Shown here in pieces: positions 52,147 to 60,667 of a stretch of 64,000 nucleotides of DNA. The translations under genes were made by a program, and so were the position numbers. Position 1 is the stretch's first letter. Each line of letters opens with the position of its first letter. The notes under the pieces are model-generated. The model was not told the DNA's origin and did not search any database. It saw only the letters and a list, made by a program, of their open reading frames with translations. This DNA comes from Pedobacter ginsengisoli. Lineage in GTDB: Bacteria; Bacteroidota; Bacteroidia; Sphingobacteriales; Sphingobacteriaceae. The stretch covers positions 2,477,555 through 2,541,554 of the forward strand of contig NZ_CP024091.1 of NCBI RefSeq assembly GCF_002736205.1. The letters run 5' to 3'.

Positions 52147-53472
52147 TTAATTTCTGCCGTAACCAGGGTTCTGAACTAGTGATGGATCAGCAATGATCTC
52201 CCCTGCAGGTATTGGAAAAATGTATTTATTAGGATCGTTCAGGTTCAGGACTGCAGGGGCTCTGCCGGTCCTTACCAAATCGAACCACCTGAAAGGTTCC
52301 AGGGAAAACTCTACGCGCCTCTCATTTTCGATAGCTAACAATACTTCATCCTTATTCAGACTTGTGCTTATTTCAGGTACGCTCGACCTAACCCTTACCG
52401 CATTTATATCTGCAATTGCACCGCTTAAATCAGGTACTGTTTTAAGTACACGTGCTTCGGCCCTGTTAAGAAATAACTCGGCCGTTCTTATAATGTACCC
52501 TGCAGAAGTGTTTGTTGGATAAATACCACCTATAAATTGTCCGGCAGCATTTTTTACTGAAAGTATTTTACGATCGCCTCCAACAGCAGGATCATTCAAA
52601 AGATTGTGGATTACAGCTTTTGGTTCAAGTGCTCTGTTACTGGTGTTCCACTGAGAATAAGCAGCATTAACATCATTAACACTGTAAGAGAGTTCTAATA
52701 CAGATTCTGAGGTTCCGGCAGCAAGATTAAAAGGCTTAATCAATTTATAACCGGGATTTGCCAATACAGTATTGATATCACCCTCTGCTTCTGCATATTT
52801 TTTCTGGTATAGATAAAGCCTGGCCCGTAATGCAATAGCGGTGAATTTAGTTGCTCTATTCCTTACAATGGTAGATGGCAATAAAGTCTCAGCCTTGTTC
52901 AAATCATCTAGTACCTGATTAAATACTTCTGCTTGGGTACTTTGCTTTACCCCTAGTTTATCAGCCACTATTGTAGTGGGTTTTAAAAAAATCTGCACAT
53001 TTCCAAATACCCGGGCAAGATCAAAGTAAGATAAAGCCCTGATGGTGTAAGCTTCTCCTAATAGTTGATTTTTAAGATCATTACTAAGCTTATTATCAGT
53101 TACCAGAGGTACCTTTTCAATGATGTGGTTTGCGCGATTGATGGTATTGTAAAAATTACCCCAATAGGTAGATAAAAAAGCAATGTCGGACCGAAGGTCA
53201 TAATTGATTACATTCAAGTCTGTTTGTGCATTGTTTAGTGATTTAATGTCTCCGCCCGATTGAAGTATTGTATTCTGGAAACCACTTCCATAATTAAGGC
53301 TTGCCAATCCACGATAGGCTCCTCTTACAGCAGCTTCGGCTGATGATCTGTCATAAATTGTGGTTTCATCAGGTATGGTGTCGTATGGTGAAACTTCTAA
53401 ATATTTTTTGCAAGAAAACAGAGATGAACTGATCAGCAATAAAAATAGGAGTGTTTTATTTTTAGTATTCAT
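52147..53472 (-). CDS. SusD/RagB-family lipoprotein, second pair
   Basis: 441 residues from MNTKNKTLLFLLLISSSLFS, followed by the lipobox Cys; the open frame continues 40 codons upstream into the susC gene but that extension has no signal character. SusD core features are present: AYTIRALSYFDLARVFGNVQ, TAELFLNRAEARVLK, and the C-terminal ENERRVEFSLEPFRWFDLVR with PIPAGEI and NPGYGRN at the end. It captures a ligand for the upstream SusC. This is a short SusD of the kind often paired with ECF-sigma-controlled loci, but no such sigma gene is next to it. Ligand unknown. Confidence 0.94.
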   Translation of the reverse strand: MNTKNKTLLFLLLISSSLFSCKKYLEVSPYDTIPDETTIYDRSSAEAAVRGAYRGLASLNYGSGFQNTILQSGGDIKSLNNAQTDLNVINYDLRSDIAFLSTYWGNFYNTINRANHIIEKVPLVTDNKLSNDLKNQLLGEAYTIRALSYFDLARVFGNVQIFLKPTTIVADKLGVKQSTQAEVFNQVLDDLNKAETLLPSTIVRNRATKFTAIALRARLYLYQKKYAEAEGDINTVLANPGYKLIKPFNLAAGTSESVLELSYSVNDVNAAYSQWNTSNRALEPKAVIHNLLNDPAVGGDRKILSVKNAAGQFIGGIYPTNTSAGYIIRTAELFLNRAEARVLKTVPDLSGAIADINAVRVRSSVPEISTSLNKDEVLLAIENERRVEFSLEPFRWFDLVRTGRAPAVLNLNDPNKYIFPIPAGEIIADPSLVQNPGYGRN

Positions 53473-53482
53473 GATGCTAGTA

Positions 53483-56400
53483 TTAAAATGAAATGTTGGC
53501 GCCAAATTGAATTCCTCTTGGCTGTGGTGGCGTGGCTGTATCAAGACCGTCAAGATTCTGACCTGCGCTGCCTGAACTTTCCGGATCGGCACCTGTGTAT
53601 TTTGTTTTAAGCCAAAGATTAGTTCCTAAAACATATAGTCTTACTTTGCCCAATCTTACCTTAGAGGTTACCGATGCTGGCAAAGTATAACCCAAAGAGG
53701 CTGCTTTAAGTCTGATGAAAGATCCATCTTCAAGGTACCTGCTATTCTGTTCAATATTATAGTTATTACCTACACTAGTAACACGGGGTGTATTGGTAAT
53801 ATCTCCTTCTTTTTGCCATCTGTTCAGTTGGCTCTTTAAAATTGATCTGGAAGCATCTCTTGTTCCTCCCCCTTCTAAAATGTACTTGTTAAAATTGAAT
53901 ACTTTATTACCATATTGATAGGTAAACAATATATTCAGATCAAATCCTTTGTAGCTGATATTATTAGAAAGCCCCCCAAAGAAATCAGGAATGAGGTTAC
54001 CCATCAGTTGACGATCTGCTGTAGTTACAGTAGTTCCCGTGGTTCCATCGGCATGTTGAAATATAGCGTCTCCGGTTGTAGGGTCAACATATAGCTGTTT
54101 GTATAACCAGAAACTACCTAAAGCAGCTCCCTCTTGTGTTCTTCTATATTCTCTTGCTTCAAATGTAATGGGGCTAACCAGTTTCTCTGCGCGGTTTACA
54201 TTTCTTGAAATGTTAAAATTTGCTGACCATTCAAAATCCTTAGATTTTATAATTGTCCCGGTTATTGCCAACTCAATTCCTTTATTACTTACTTCGCCGG
54301 CATTAGCTAATGTACTTGAATACCCTGTTGATTGCGGTACAGGCAAATAAAGTAATGCATCAGTAGTGTATTTGTAGTATGCATCAAGATTCAGGAATAA
54401 CCTATCTTTAAATAACCCCAAATCAATTCCTGCATTATAGGTGGTTGTCTTTTCCCATTTCAAATCAGGGTTTTTTAATTGGGCTGGTGCTACACCAGGT
54501 TTAGGTCCGCTTGTCAGGTTATCAGGATACGCCGCCGAGCCAGACCATAAACCCAATGCGGCATAGTCATTAATACCATTTTGATTTCCGGCAGAACCGG
54601 CACTTAATCTAAGTTTGAATTCGGATATTGTTTCTGAATTTTGAAGAAAGGCTTCTTGTTTGATTCGCCACGAAGCACCTATTCCAGGGAAAAAGCCCCA
54701 TCGATTATTTGCTCCAAATTTAGAGGAACCATCAGCCCTGATAACACCCTCTAGAAAGTACTTGTTATCAAGACTATAGTTCAATCTGCCAAAAAATGAA
54801 GCAAGTGTAGACTTTGATCTTCTTTGATCAGCCGTTCTTACAGATGCGGCGGAGATTTGCTGAAAAAAATTGTTTGGAAAACCCTGTCCAACTTCCTGAG
54901 CTACCTTTACATCAGTACTTTGAATACTATTTCCAATTAAAGCAGTAATATTTTGTCTTGAATTAATAGTTTTTACATAAGACAGTGTTTGTTCATTCTG
55001 AATAATTGTACTTGTTGTAAATACCTCTTTTCTATAACCTAGTGGATTGGGACTACCACCAATGATAGTTTGATCGTTAAAGAACTCACGTTCATTATAA
55101 TTATCATAATCCAATCCAATAGAAGATTTAAACTTAAGACCAGGTAAAATATTTACTTCAATAAATTGATTACCTATGTACCTGATACTAGTGGTTGAGA
55201 TATTTGTGACATCTGTATTAACCAGATTATCAATATTCTCATAAATTGAACCTCGGGCCGGGGTTCCGTCTGCATTATATAAGGGCAAATAAGTTGGATG
55301 ATGCAATGCAGCAAGTAAATGTCCGGCCTGCTGCCCTGCCCCGCCTCTAACTTGCTGTCTGAATGTTCTATAAACACCGTTACTTGAACTGAGGGTTACT
55401 TTTTCATTTAACTTACTATCAAGATTTAGCTTAAAACTTCCCCGCTGGAAATCAGATGGCTTTAATATTCCTTCCTGATCAGTATAACCAGCTCCAATAT
55501 TGTAACGAATCTTATCACTTCCACCTTGAATACTCAGATCATAGTTTTTAACCTGGGCCGTTCTAAAAACTCTGCTTAGCCGATCATAAGTTTGCTGGTC
55601 TTCCGGATTCCCTCTTCCTGGTACACCGTTAATAATATCAGTTACTGGCCTGAACGGGCGATTCTCGTAAGTTTGATTTAAACTAGGTTTGTCTTTTCCA
55701 GAGTTTATCCATTGTTCATTAACCAGTAAGGCATGCTCTGGACCAGTTGTTAATTCCCACAGTCTATCAGGATCAGCCTTTTGCCAGCCGTGTGATATCT
55801 CTAAATGATATTTTGTTTTACCTAAAAAGTACTCCCCTCTTTTAGTGGTTACGAGAATAACACCATTAGCCCCCCGAGAACCATAAATGGCGATAGCACT
55901 TGCATCTTTCAAAACTTCGATACTCTCTATATCCGCAGGATTTATATCTGCAAGTGGCGAAGTTTTTTTTCCTCCCAGGTCAAGTGTTGATAAGGAGTTG
56001 TTGTTTACAAATACTCCGTCAATAACATATAATGGTTCATTACTTGCATTAATAGAAGCAGTACCCCTCACTTGTACTTTTACCCCCTCGCCCGGGGAAC
56101 CTGAATAAGTTCCAACCTGAACACCTGCCGCCCTACCTTGTAATTGTGCATCGAAACTGGCAACAGGAATTTGTTTAGTTTCGGCTGCGTTTACCTTAAC
56201 AATTGAGCCTACAACACTTTTACGTGTTTGGGCTCCATAGCCAACAACAACTACATCGTTTAGCTGACTTGCACTCTCCTTTAACTCAACGAGAATGGGA
56301 CTTCCATTAGCTATTACCTCTTTTTTTTCGTAACCTACATAAGTAATTTCCAAAGTATAAGGAAATTTTTGACCGGTAACAAAATCGAACTTTCCGTTTT

Positions 56401-56638
56401 TATCTGTTTGCACAACATGGGTTGTTCCTGTAATATGAATGCTTACACCTGGAATTCCAAGTTTTGATACAGCATCTACAACCTGGCCTTTAAGTGTGGA
56501 ATTAATTAGGGGTTGAGTTTGTGAGAAGGAAATGAGTGGTAATAAGAACATTACCACAATACCGCTGTTCAATAGCAGTGATTTTTTTAACAAGGAATAA
56601 GCATTGTACAAATGCCTACCCTTTTTAAAATTTTGCAT
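53483..56638 (-). CDS. SusC-family TonB-dependent transporter, second pair
   Basis: 1051 residues. The N-terminal hydrophobic signal is preceded by a positively charged stretch (MQNFKKGRHLYNAYSLLKKS) and ends near SFSQTQ at about 40. Then come a carboxypeptidase-like domain (LKGQVVDAVSKLGIPGVSI), the plug with VVVVGYGAQTRKSVVGSIV and ESIEVLKDASAIAIYGSRGA, and the barrel ending IQFGANISF. Function: energy-dependent uptake of a glycan or other bulky ligand with the SusD lipoprotein starting 10 nt later. There is no N-terminal signalling extension of the kind that talks to anti-sigma factors, and no HTCS next to it, so control must come from elsewhere or from the leader. Confidence 0.95.
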   Translation of the reverse strand: MQNFKKGRHLYNAYSLLKKSLLLNSGIVVMFLLPLISFSQTQPLINSTLKGQVVDAVSKLGIPGVSIHITGTTHVVQTDKNGKFDFVTGQKFPYTLEITYVGYEKKEVIANGSPILVELKESASQLNDVVVVGYGAQTRKSVVGSIVKVNAAETKQIPVASFDAQLQGRAAGVQVGTYSGSPGEGVKVQVRGTASINASNEPLYVIDGVFVNNNSLSTLDLGGKKTSPLADINPADIESIEVLKDASAIAIYGSRGANGVILVTTKRGEYFLGKTKYHLEISHGWQKADPDRLWELTTGPEHALLVNEQWINSGKDKPSLNQTYENRPFRPVTDIINGVPGRGNPEDQQTYDRLSRVFRTAQVKNYDLSIQGGSDKIRYNIGAGYTDQEGILKPSDFQRGSFKLNLDSKLNEKVTLSSSNGVYRTFRQQVRGGAGQQAGHLLAALHHPTYLPLYNADGTPARGSIYENIDNLVNTDVTNISTTSIRYIGNQFIEVNILPGLKFKSSIGLDYDNYNEREFFNDQTIIGGSPNPLGYRKEVFTTSTIIQNEQTLSYVKTINSRQNITALIGNSIQSTDVKVAQEVGQGFPNNFFQQISAASVRTADQRRSKSTLASFFGRLNYSLDNKYFLEGVIRADGSSKFGANNRWGFFPGIGASWRIKQEAFLQNSETISEFKLRLSAGSAGNQNGINDYAALGLWSGSAAYPDNLTSGPKPGVAPAQLKNPDLKWEKTTTYNAGIDLGLFKDRLFLNLDAYYKYTTDALLYLPVPQSTGYSSTLANAGEVSNKGIELAITGTIIKSKDFEWSANFNISRNVNRAEKLVSPITFEAREYRRTQEGAALGSFWLYKQLYVDPTTGDAIFQHADGTTGTTVTTADRQLMGNLIPDFFGGLSNNISYKGFDLNILFTYQYGNKVFNFNKYILEGGGTRDASRSILKSQLNRWQKEGDITNTPRVTSVGNNYNIEQNSRYLEDGSFIRLKAASLGYTLPASVTSKVRLGKVRLYVLGTNLWLKTKYTGADPESSGSAGQNLDGLDTATPPQPRGIQFGANISF

Positions 56639-57039
56639 AACTTTAAAAAGTTTTAATTAATAAAATTCTATTGGTTGAAACGAGTTGGCATTTCAGTAAG
56701 TGATTGGCGTTGCGTACTGAGTGCCTTGATAAAGGCAGGATTCCAATCCTGTCTTTATTATTGATTTATGGCGTGAAATGCTATTGCATGAAACAGCAAC
56801 AACAGTGAGAAGAAATTCTCGATTGGTTTAGACTGCAGAGCGCATTTTCTTTTTTAATTAGTAAAGATTTTTCCATTGTTTGGTTTGTGTTTCTTATCAA
56901 TTCAAGACAAATGTAATCGCATTTTTCTTAAAAACAAATAAAATCTATAGATTTAGTAGTGTATTAGCAAAAAAGGATATAAAATGATACCTTAGGCTTT
57001 AATTAAGTTTAAACCAATTACACTACCAAACACATTAAA
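56639..57039. other. Divergent promoter and leader region between susC and the GH43 gene
   Basis: 401 bp without a gene. On the susC side a hairpin with 10 of 11 paired positions (AAAGGCAGGAT, 56731-56741, and ATCCTGTCTTT, 56746-56756, 4-nt loop) lies about 95-118 nt ahead of the start codon. GAGAA-GAAA-TTCTC at about 56811-56824 is a second small stem. On the GH43 side TACCTTAG (56988-56995) is a near-consensus -7 box. Apart from these it is AT-rich and featureless. Confidence 0.5.
56731..56756 (-). promoter_or_regulatory. Hairpin in the probable susC leader
   Basis: See the surrounding region: a stable stem with a short loop and T/A-rich flanks, in the 5' leader if transcription starts further upstream. 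It might attenuate the operon or be an sRNA target, as is known for some Bacteroides loci. This is a positional inference. Confidence 0.35.
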
Positions 57040-58017
57040 ATGAAGAAGTACCAACTTTTGCTATGCCTTTCATTCTTAGCTCTTTCCTTATCCGCTCAAA
57101 AAAAGACAAAAGAAACTTCCGGTAATCCGATATTTCCGGGATGGTACGCAGATCCTGAAGGAGCAATATTCGGTAAAGAATACTGGGTGTACCCTACCTA
57201 CTCTGCTAAATATGAAGAGCAGACATTTATGGATGCTTATAGTTCCAAAGATCTTATTACCTGGAAAAAACATTCGCACATTCTTGACACAAGCAATGTT
57301 AAATGGGCAAAAAAAGCTGTATGGGCACCATCAATAATTAAAAAAGAGAATAAATACTATCTATTTTTTGGTGCTAACGACATCCAAAATAATAATGAAA
57401 CAGGTGGTATAGGCGTTGCTGTTTCTAATAAACCAAACGGACCTTTTAAAGACCTTATTGGAAAACCGCTGATCGATAAATTTCATAATGGTGCACAACC
57501 AATTGATCAATATGTTTTTAAGGATAAAGACGGGCAACACTATTTATTTTATGGTGGCTGGTCTCATTGTAATGTTGTGAAATTAAGCGATGACTTTAAG
57601 AGTATTGTTCCGTTCCCGGATGGAACAACTTATAAAGAAGTAACGCCTAAGGGATATGTTGAAGGACCTTTTATGTTTATCAAAGATGGCAAATACTATT
57701 TCATGTGGTCTGAGGGTGGGTGGACTGGACCTGATTATTCAGTAGCCTATGCAATTGCAGATTCACCCTTAGGTCCATTTAAGCGTATAGATAAAATATT
57801 AAAGCAAGACGCATCAATCGCTACTGGTGCTGGTCATCACTCGGTAATCAAGAATCCAAAAACTGGCGATTATTACATCATATACCATCGTCGTCCATTA
57901 GGAGAAACCAATGGTAATCATAGGGTTACTTGCATAGACAAATTGGAATTTGATGAAAATGGGTTAATTAAACCCGTAAAAATTACTTTCGAGGGCGTAG
58001 GTGCTAACCGCCTGTAG
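57040..58017 (+). CDS. GH43 family glycoside hydrolase, secreted
   Basis: 325 residues with a signal peptide (about 1-19, LALSLSAQ). It has all three catalytic positions of GH43: base Asp38 in GWYADPEG, the pKa-modulating Asp156 in QPIDQYVF, and acid Glu208 in GYVEGPFMF. WAPSIIKKENKYYLFFGAN and TGAGHHSVI are further family marks. The 325-residue single propeller without an accessory domain is typical of exo-acting arabinofuranosidases, arabinanases or beta-xylosidases. It is divergent from the second susC, with a 401-bp shared promoter region, and is the only hydrolase in that locus. Its end overlaps the end of the convergent HxlR gene by 14 nt. Confidence 0.92.
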   Translation: MKKYQLLLCLSFLALSLSAQKKTKETSGNPIFPGWYADPEGAIFGKEYWVYPTYSAKYEEQTFMDAYSSKDLITWKKHSHILDTSNVKWAKKAVWAPSIIKKENKYYLFFGANDIQNNNETGGIGVAVSNKPNGPFKDLIGKPLIDKFHNGAQPIDQYVFKDKDGQHYLFYGGWSHCNVVKLSDDFKSIVPFPDGTTYKEVTPKGYVEGPFMFIKDGKYYFMWSEGGWTGPDYSVAYAIADSPLGPFKRIDKILKQDASIATGAGHHSVIKNPKTGDYYIIYHRRPLGETNGNHRVTCIDKLEFDENGLIKPVKITFEGVGANRL

Positions 58018-58360
58018 GTCGGTTAGTTTCACCCCAATCTGATAATAACCGGAGAACTGGTTCTAGTTTCAACCCTAATTCCGTAAGCTTATATTCTACC
58101 CTGGGAGGAACCTCAGGGTAGATTATTCTATTTACCAAACCATCATTTTCCAGTTCCCTAAGCTGTAAAATCAAAATTCGCTCAGAAATATTAGGCATTG
58201 ATTTACGAAGTTTGCTATACCTCAAGCTTCCATTATTTAACAAACGCCATAATATTGTAGGCTTCCACCGGCCACCAATTAAATCTAAAGTATAAGCCAT
58301 ACCACAACTGGCATTTATTTGCACCTCGTTTTCAAGATTTGTAGAGTTTTCTTTTCTCAT
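58004..58360 (-). CDS. HxlR-family transcriptional regulator
   Basis: 118 residues, a winged helix-turn-helix of the MarR-like HxlR type: LDLIGGRWKPTILWRLLNNG, then ISERILILQLRELENDGLV and the wing PRVEYKLTELG. A single Cys near residue 19 precedes the fold (INASCGMAYTL), which is the position of the redox- or electrophile-sensing Cys in relatives such as YodB and HypR. Divergent SDR oxidoreductase 111 bp away is the likely target. Repeats in that gap (58361-58418) look like its operators. Role in aldehyde or oxidative stress response is inferred from the family. Confidence 0.9.
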   Translation of the reverse strand: MRKENSTNLENEVQINASCGMAYTLDLIGGRWKPTILWRLLNNGSLRYSKLRKSMPNISERILILQLRELENDGLVNRIIYPEVPPRVEYKLTELGLKLEPVLRLLSDWGETNRPTGG

Positions 58361-58431
58361 TACTTACATTTATGTTAGTACTATACAATTTTATCAGTAC
58401 ATACAATTATAAAAGTACAAATATACCTTTG
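58361..58431. promoter_or_regulatory. HxlR operator repeats and SDR promoter
   Basis: TACTTACAT and ATGTTAGTA (58361-58380) form a near-perfect 20-bp palindrome starting right at the hxlR-type gene's start codon. Three AGTAC units follow at 58377, 58396 and 58414, the first two within longer direct repeats AGTAC(T)ATACAATT. TACCTTTG (58424-58431), an exact -7 box for the SDR gene, lies directly after them, so a repressor bound here would block it. Confidence 0.6.
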
Positions 58432-58471
58432 TAATAAGTATTTAAACTAATATTTATTACAGAAAACAGAT

Positions 58472-59212
58472 ATGGAACATTTGAAAAACAAAGTAGCGGT
58501 AGTAACCGGCGGGAGTCGCGGTATAGGAGCAGCAATTGTTAAAAGACTTGCGCATGAAGGCGCAACAGTGGCTTTCACTTACGTAAATGGGCAAGAAAAA
58601 GCGAACACCTTAGTAAGTGAACTAACAGAAAGGGGCTCAAAAGTTTTGGCAATTAAAGCCGATAACGCTATTGAAGGAGAAATTACAGCTGCAATACAAA
58701 AGGCGATTACAACTTTTGGAAAATTAGATATACTGGTTAACAGTGCCGGAGTTTATATTGGAAAACCATTTGAGGAGCATACATTGGCTGATTATGATAT
58801 AACAATGTCTGTAAATGTTAAAGCGGTAGTGGAGGCTTGCCTAATGGCCGCAAAGAAGATGGAAAACTCTGGCAGGATCATAACTATAGGTAGCAATATG
58901 GCTGATAAGGTGCCTGCGGCTCAGGGAACATTGTATGCAATGAGCAAATCTGCTCTAAGTGGACTCACTAAAGGTTTATCGCGTGATTTGGGACCGAGAG
59001 AAATTACTGTTAATCTGGTACAACCTGGCCCTATTAATACTGATATGAACCCAGAGACTTCCGAACATGCAGACTTTCAACGAAGCTTAATGGCAATTAA
59101 AAAATATGGCAAGCCGGAACATATAGCTGATGTTGTGGCTTATTTGGCAAATCCAAATAGTGGGTATACCACAGGTTCAATAATTACAATTGATGCAGGA
59201 ACTACCAGTTAA
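58472..59212 (+). CDS. SDR-family oxidoreductase
   Basis: 246 residues, classical short-chain dehydrogenase. NAD(P) motif VVTGGSRGIGAAIVKRL (TGxxxGxG), the NSAG motif in ILVNSAGVYIG, catalytic Ser in IITIGSNMAD and the catalytic Tyr-x3-Lys in LYAMSKSALSG. VQPGPINTDMNP follows. It resembles 3-oxoacyl-ACP-reductase-like enzymes that in HxlR-linked pairs reduce ketones, aldehydes or quinones. The Arg in TGGSRG suggests NADP preference. Divergent from the HxlR regulator. Natural substrate unknown. Confidence 0.9.
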   Translation: MEHLKNKVAVVTGGSRGIGAAIVKRLAHEGATVAFTYVNGQEKANTLVSELTERGSKVLAIKADNAIEGEITAAIQKAITTFGKLDILVNSAGVYIGKPFEEHTLADYDITMSVNVKAVVEACLMAAKKMENSGRIITIGSNMADKVPAAQGTLYAMSKSALSGLTKGLSRDLGPREITVNLVQPGPINTDMNPETSEHADFQRSLMAIKKYGKPEHIADVVAYLANPNSGYTTGSIITIDAGTTS

Positions 59213-59223
59213 TTGTAATATTT

Positions 59224-59267
59224 AATACAGCATACAGCGCAATTTAAATTGCGCTGTATGCTGTATT
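59224..59267. terminator. Perfect 44-bp palindrome, two-way terminator
   Basis: Two 22-bp arms meet without any spacer (centre 59245/59246), from AATACAGCATACAGCGCAAT outward. It fills the gap between the stop of the SDR gene (59212) and the stop of the aminopeptidase gene (59268). The flanks hold only weak U-tracts (TATT, TTTAA). The zero-spacer symmetry is exceptional for a terminator. Confidence 0.65.
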
Positions 59268-60032
59268 CTATTCCCAAATGTTGTTTACTGCAGTAAGGAT
59301 GACCGGTTTGCCATCAGTAACCATTATAGTATGTTCGTGTTGAGCTACGTAACCACCTTTGTTGCCCACTAATGTCCACCCATCCTTCTCCTGATCAGCA
59401 TAAGTTGAAGCAGTGGCGATAAAGGTTTCAATAGCCACTATAGAATTCTTTCTGAAGCGGGTGGTATTAAATCTATCGTAGCAGTTCAGGATTTCATGTG
59501 GCTCTTCATGTAAACTTCTGCCTACACCATGTCCGGCAAGGTTTTTAATTACTTTATATCCTGATTTACGGGCTTCTGTTTCAATCAATTTACCAATATC
59601 TGCAATCTTTACTCCTCCTTTTATCTGATTTATGGCTTTACGTAATATTTGTTTTGAGGCATCTACAAGTGGTTGAAGTTCGTTGATATCTTTTCCTAGT
59701 ATAAAAGAACCACCATTATCTGCCCAAAAACCATTTAATTCTGCAGACACATCAATATTAATGAGATCGCCCTCTTTAAAAATTTTATCTTCGGTAGGAA
59801 GACCATGAGCAATCTCATTGTTCACACTTATACATGTCCACCCAGGAAAGTTATAGGTTAGTCTTGGTGCTGACTTTGCTCCGAGGGAACTTAACATTGC
59901 TCCTCCAAAATCGTCCAATTCTTTAGCTGTCATACCTGGAGTAGCGTGTGCTCTCATTTGTTTAAGAGTTTCTGCTACAGCTTTGCTGATCTCCTGCATT
60001 CCTAAAAGTTCTTCACTCGATGTAATTGACAT
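59268..60032 (-). CDS. map: Type I methionine aminopeptidase
   Basis: 254 residues, the normal length of bacterial MetAP without an N-terminal extension. Metal ligands: the two Asp in NIDVSAELNGFWADNGGSFI (spacing as in the family), His in AGHGVGRSLHEEP, Glu in VAIETFIAT and the last Glu in EHTIMVTD. The substrate His is in EIAHGLPTED. It removes N-terminal Met from new proteins. After the second Asp the usual Thr/Ser is replaced by Asn-Gly (ADNGG rather than GDTS/ADTA), a mild variation also seen in accessory copies. It is not in a ribosomal-protein operon, so this may be the second map gene of the genome. Confidence 0.9.
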   Translation of the reverse strand: MSITSSEELLGMQEISKAVAETLKQMRAHATPGMTAKELDDFGGAMLSSLGAKSAPRLTYNFPGWTCISVNNEIAHGLPTEDKIFKEGDLINIDVSAELNGFWADNGGSFILGKDINELQPLVDASKQILRKAINQIKGGVKIADIGKLIETEARKSGYKVIKNLAGHGVGRSLHEEPHEILNCYDRFNTTRFRKNSIVAIETFIATASTYADQEKDGWTLVGNKGGYVAQHEHTIMVTDGKPVILTAVNNIWE

Positions 60033-60045
60033 GGCTTTTTTTATG

Positions 60046-60053
60046 CAAAGATA
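60046..60053 (-). promoter_or_regulatory. -7 element of the aminopeptidase gene
   Basis: Minus strand TATCTTTG, exact to TAnnTTTG, 14 nt before the ATG, so the leader would be about 8 nt. No clear -33 TTTG. Confidence 0.4.
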
Positions 60054-60243
60054 AAAATTTTACGGTTTACCTGCTTCCTTGTTCAACAAACTGTAGAGGA
60101 ACTCCACAGCTTTACATTGGCTACAAATAAATAAACAACTGAAAATCAGATCGGTGCCAAAAAACAACTACTTAGGCACTATTATGTAGCATAGTCTAAA
60201 CATAATTAACAAGAATATTAATTGACAATTTAAAATAAGTATT

Positions 60244-60555
60244 ATGAAAAAGATCATTTTATCAGCAGCATTTTTAGCAGTAGCAGGATTAACAACAGTA
60301 AAAGCAAACGACATTAAAAACCCAGTAGAAGTTGCTGTAAGACAAGATAGTACTACAAAAACTCCAGTTGAGTTAAAAGACCTGCCAGAGCCGGTTCAAA
60401 AAACTTTACAGGCAGAACCTGCAAAAGAATGGACTCCAACTGCAGCATTTCTTGTAACTAATGCAGACAAGTCTGAGTACTACTTGATTAATGTTAAAAA
60501 AGGAGAAGAAACAGGATCTCTTAAGATCGATAAAGACGGTAAAGTGGTTCAATAA
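60244..60555 (+). CDS. Small secreted PepSY-like protein
   Basis: 103 residues with a signal peptide (about 1-21, GLTTVKAN). The mature part resembles PepSY-like small periplasmic proteins of Bacteroidota: VELKDLPEPVQKTLQAEPAK, a central VTNADKSEYYLINV and the end GSLKIDKDGKVVQ, the last being a beta strand that such proteins share. These have been proposed to inhibit or modulate proteases or sense envelope status, without solid evidence for this subfamily. A strong terminator follows directly. It is monocistronic and may be well expressed, judging by the favourable leader and simple codon use, but that is impression only. Confidence 0.72.
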   Translation: MKKIILSAAFLAVAGLTTVKANDIKNPVEVAVRQDSTTKTPVELKDLPEPVQKTLQAEPAKEWTPTAAFLVTNADKSEYYLINVKKGEETGSLKIDKDGKVVQ

Positions 60556-60581
60556 ATCACGATACACATATAGCTAATACC

Positions 60582-60611
60582 CACAAAAGCCGGAGGATTC
60601 CGGCTTTTGTG
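60582..60611 (+). terminator. Terminator after the PepSY-like gene
   Basis: A 13-bp perfect stem (CACAAAAGCCGGA and complement), GGAT tetraloop, then CTTTT. A textbook rho-independent terminator. Confidence 0.85.
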
Positions 60612-60667
60612 CTTTTAATTAAGTTAATGATTAGAATAAATTACGATATTTTATCGTTGTATAGCAT

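Noticed and set aside
53473..53592. Longer N-terminus for the second SusD
   Set aside because: The extra 40 codons lie inside susC and would bury the lipoprotein signal; MNTKNKTLL gives a proper lipobox.
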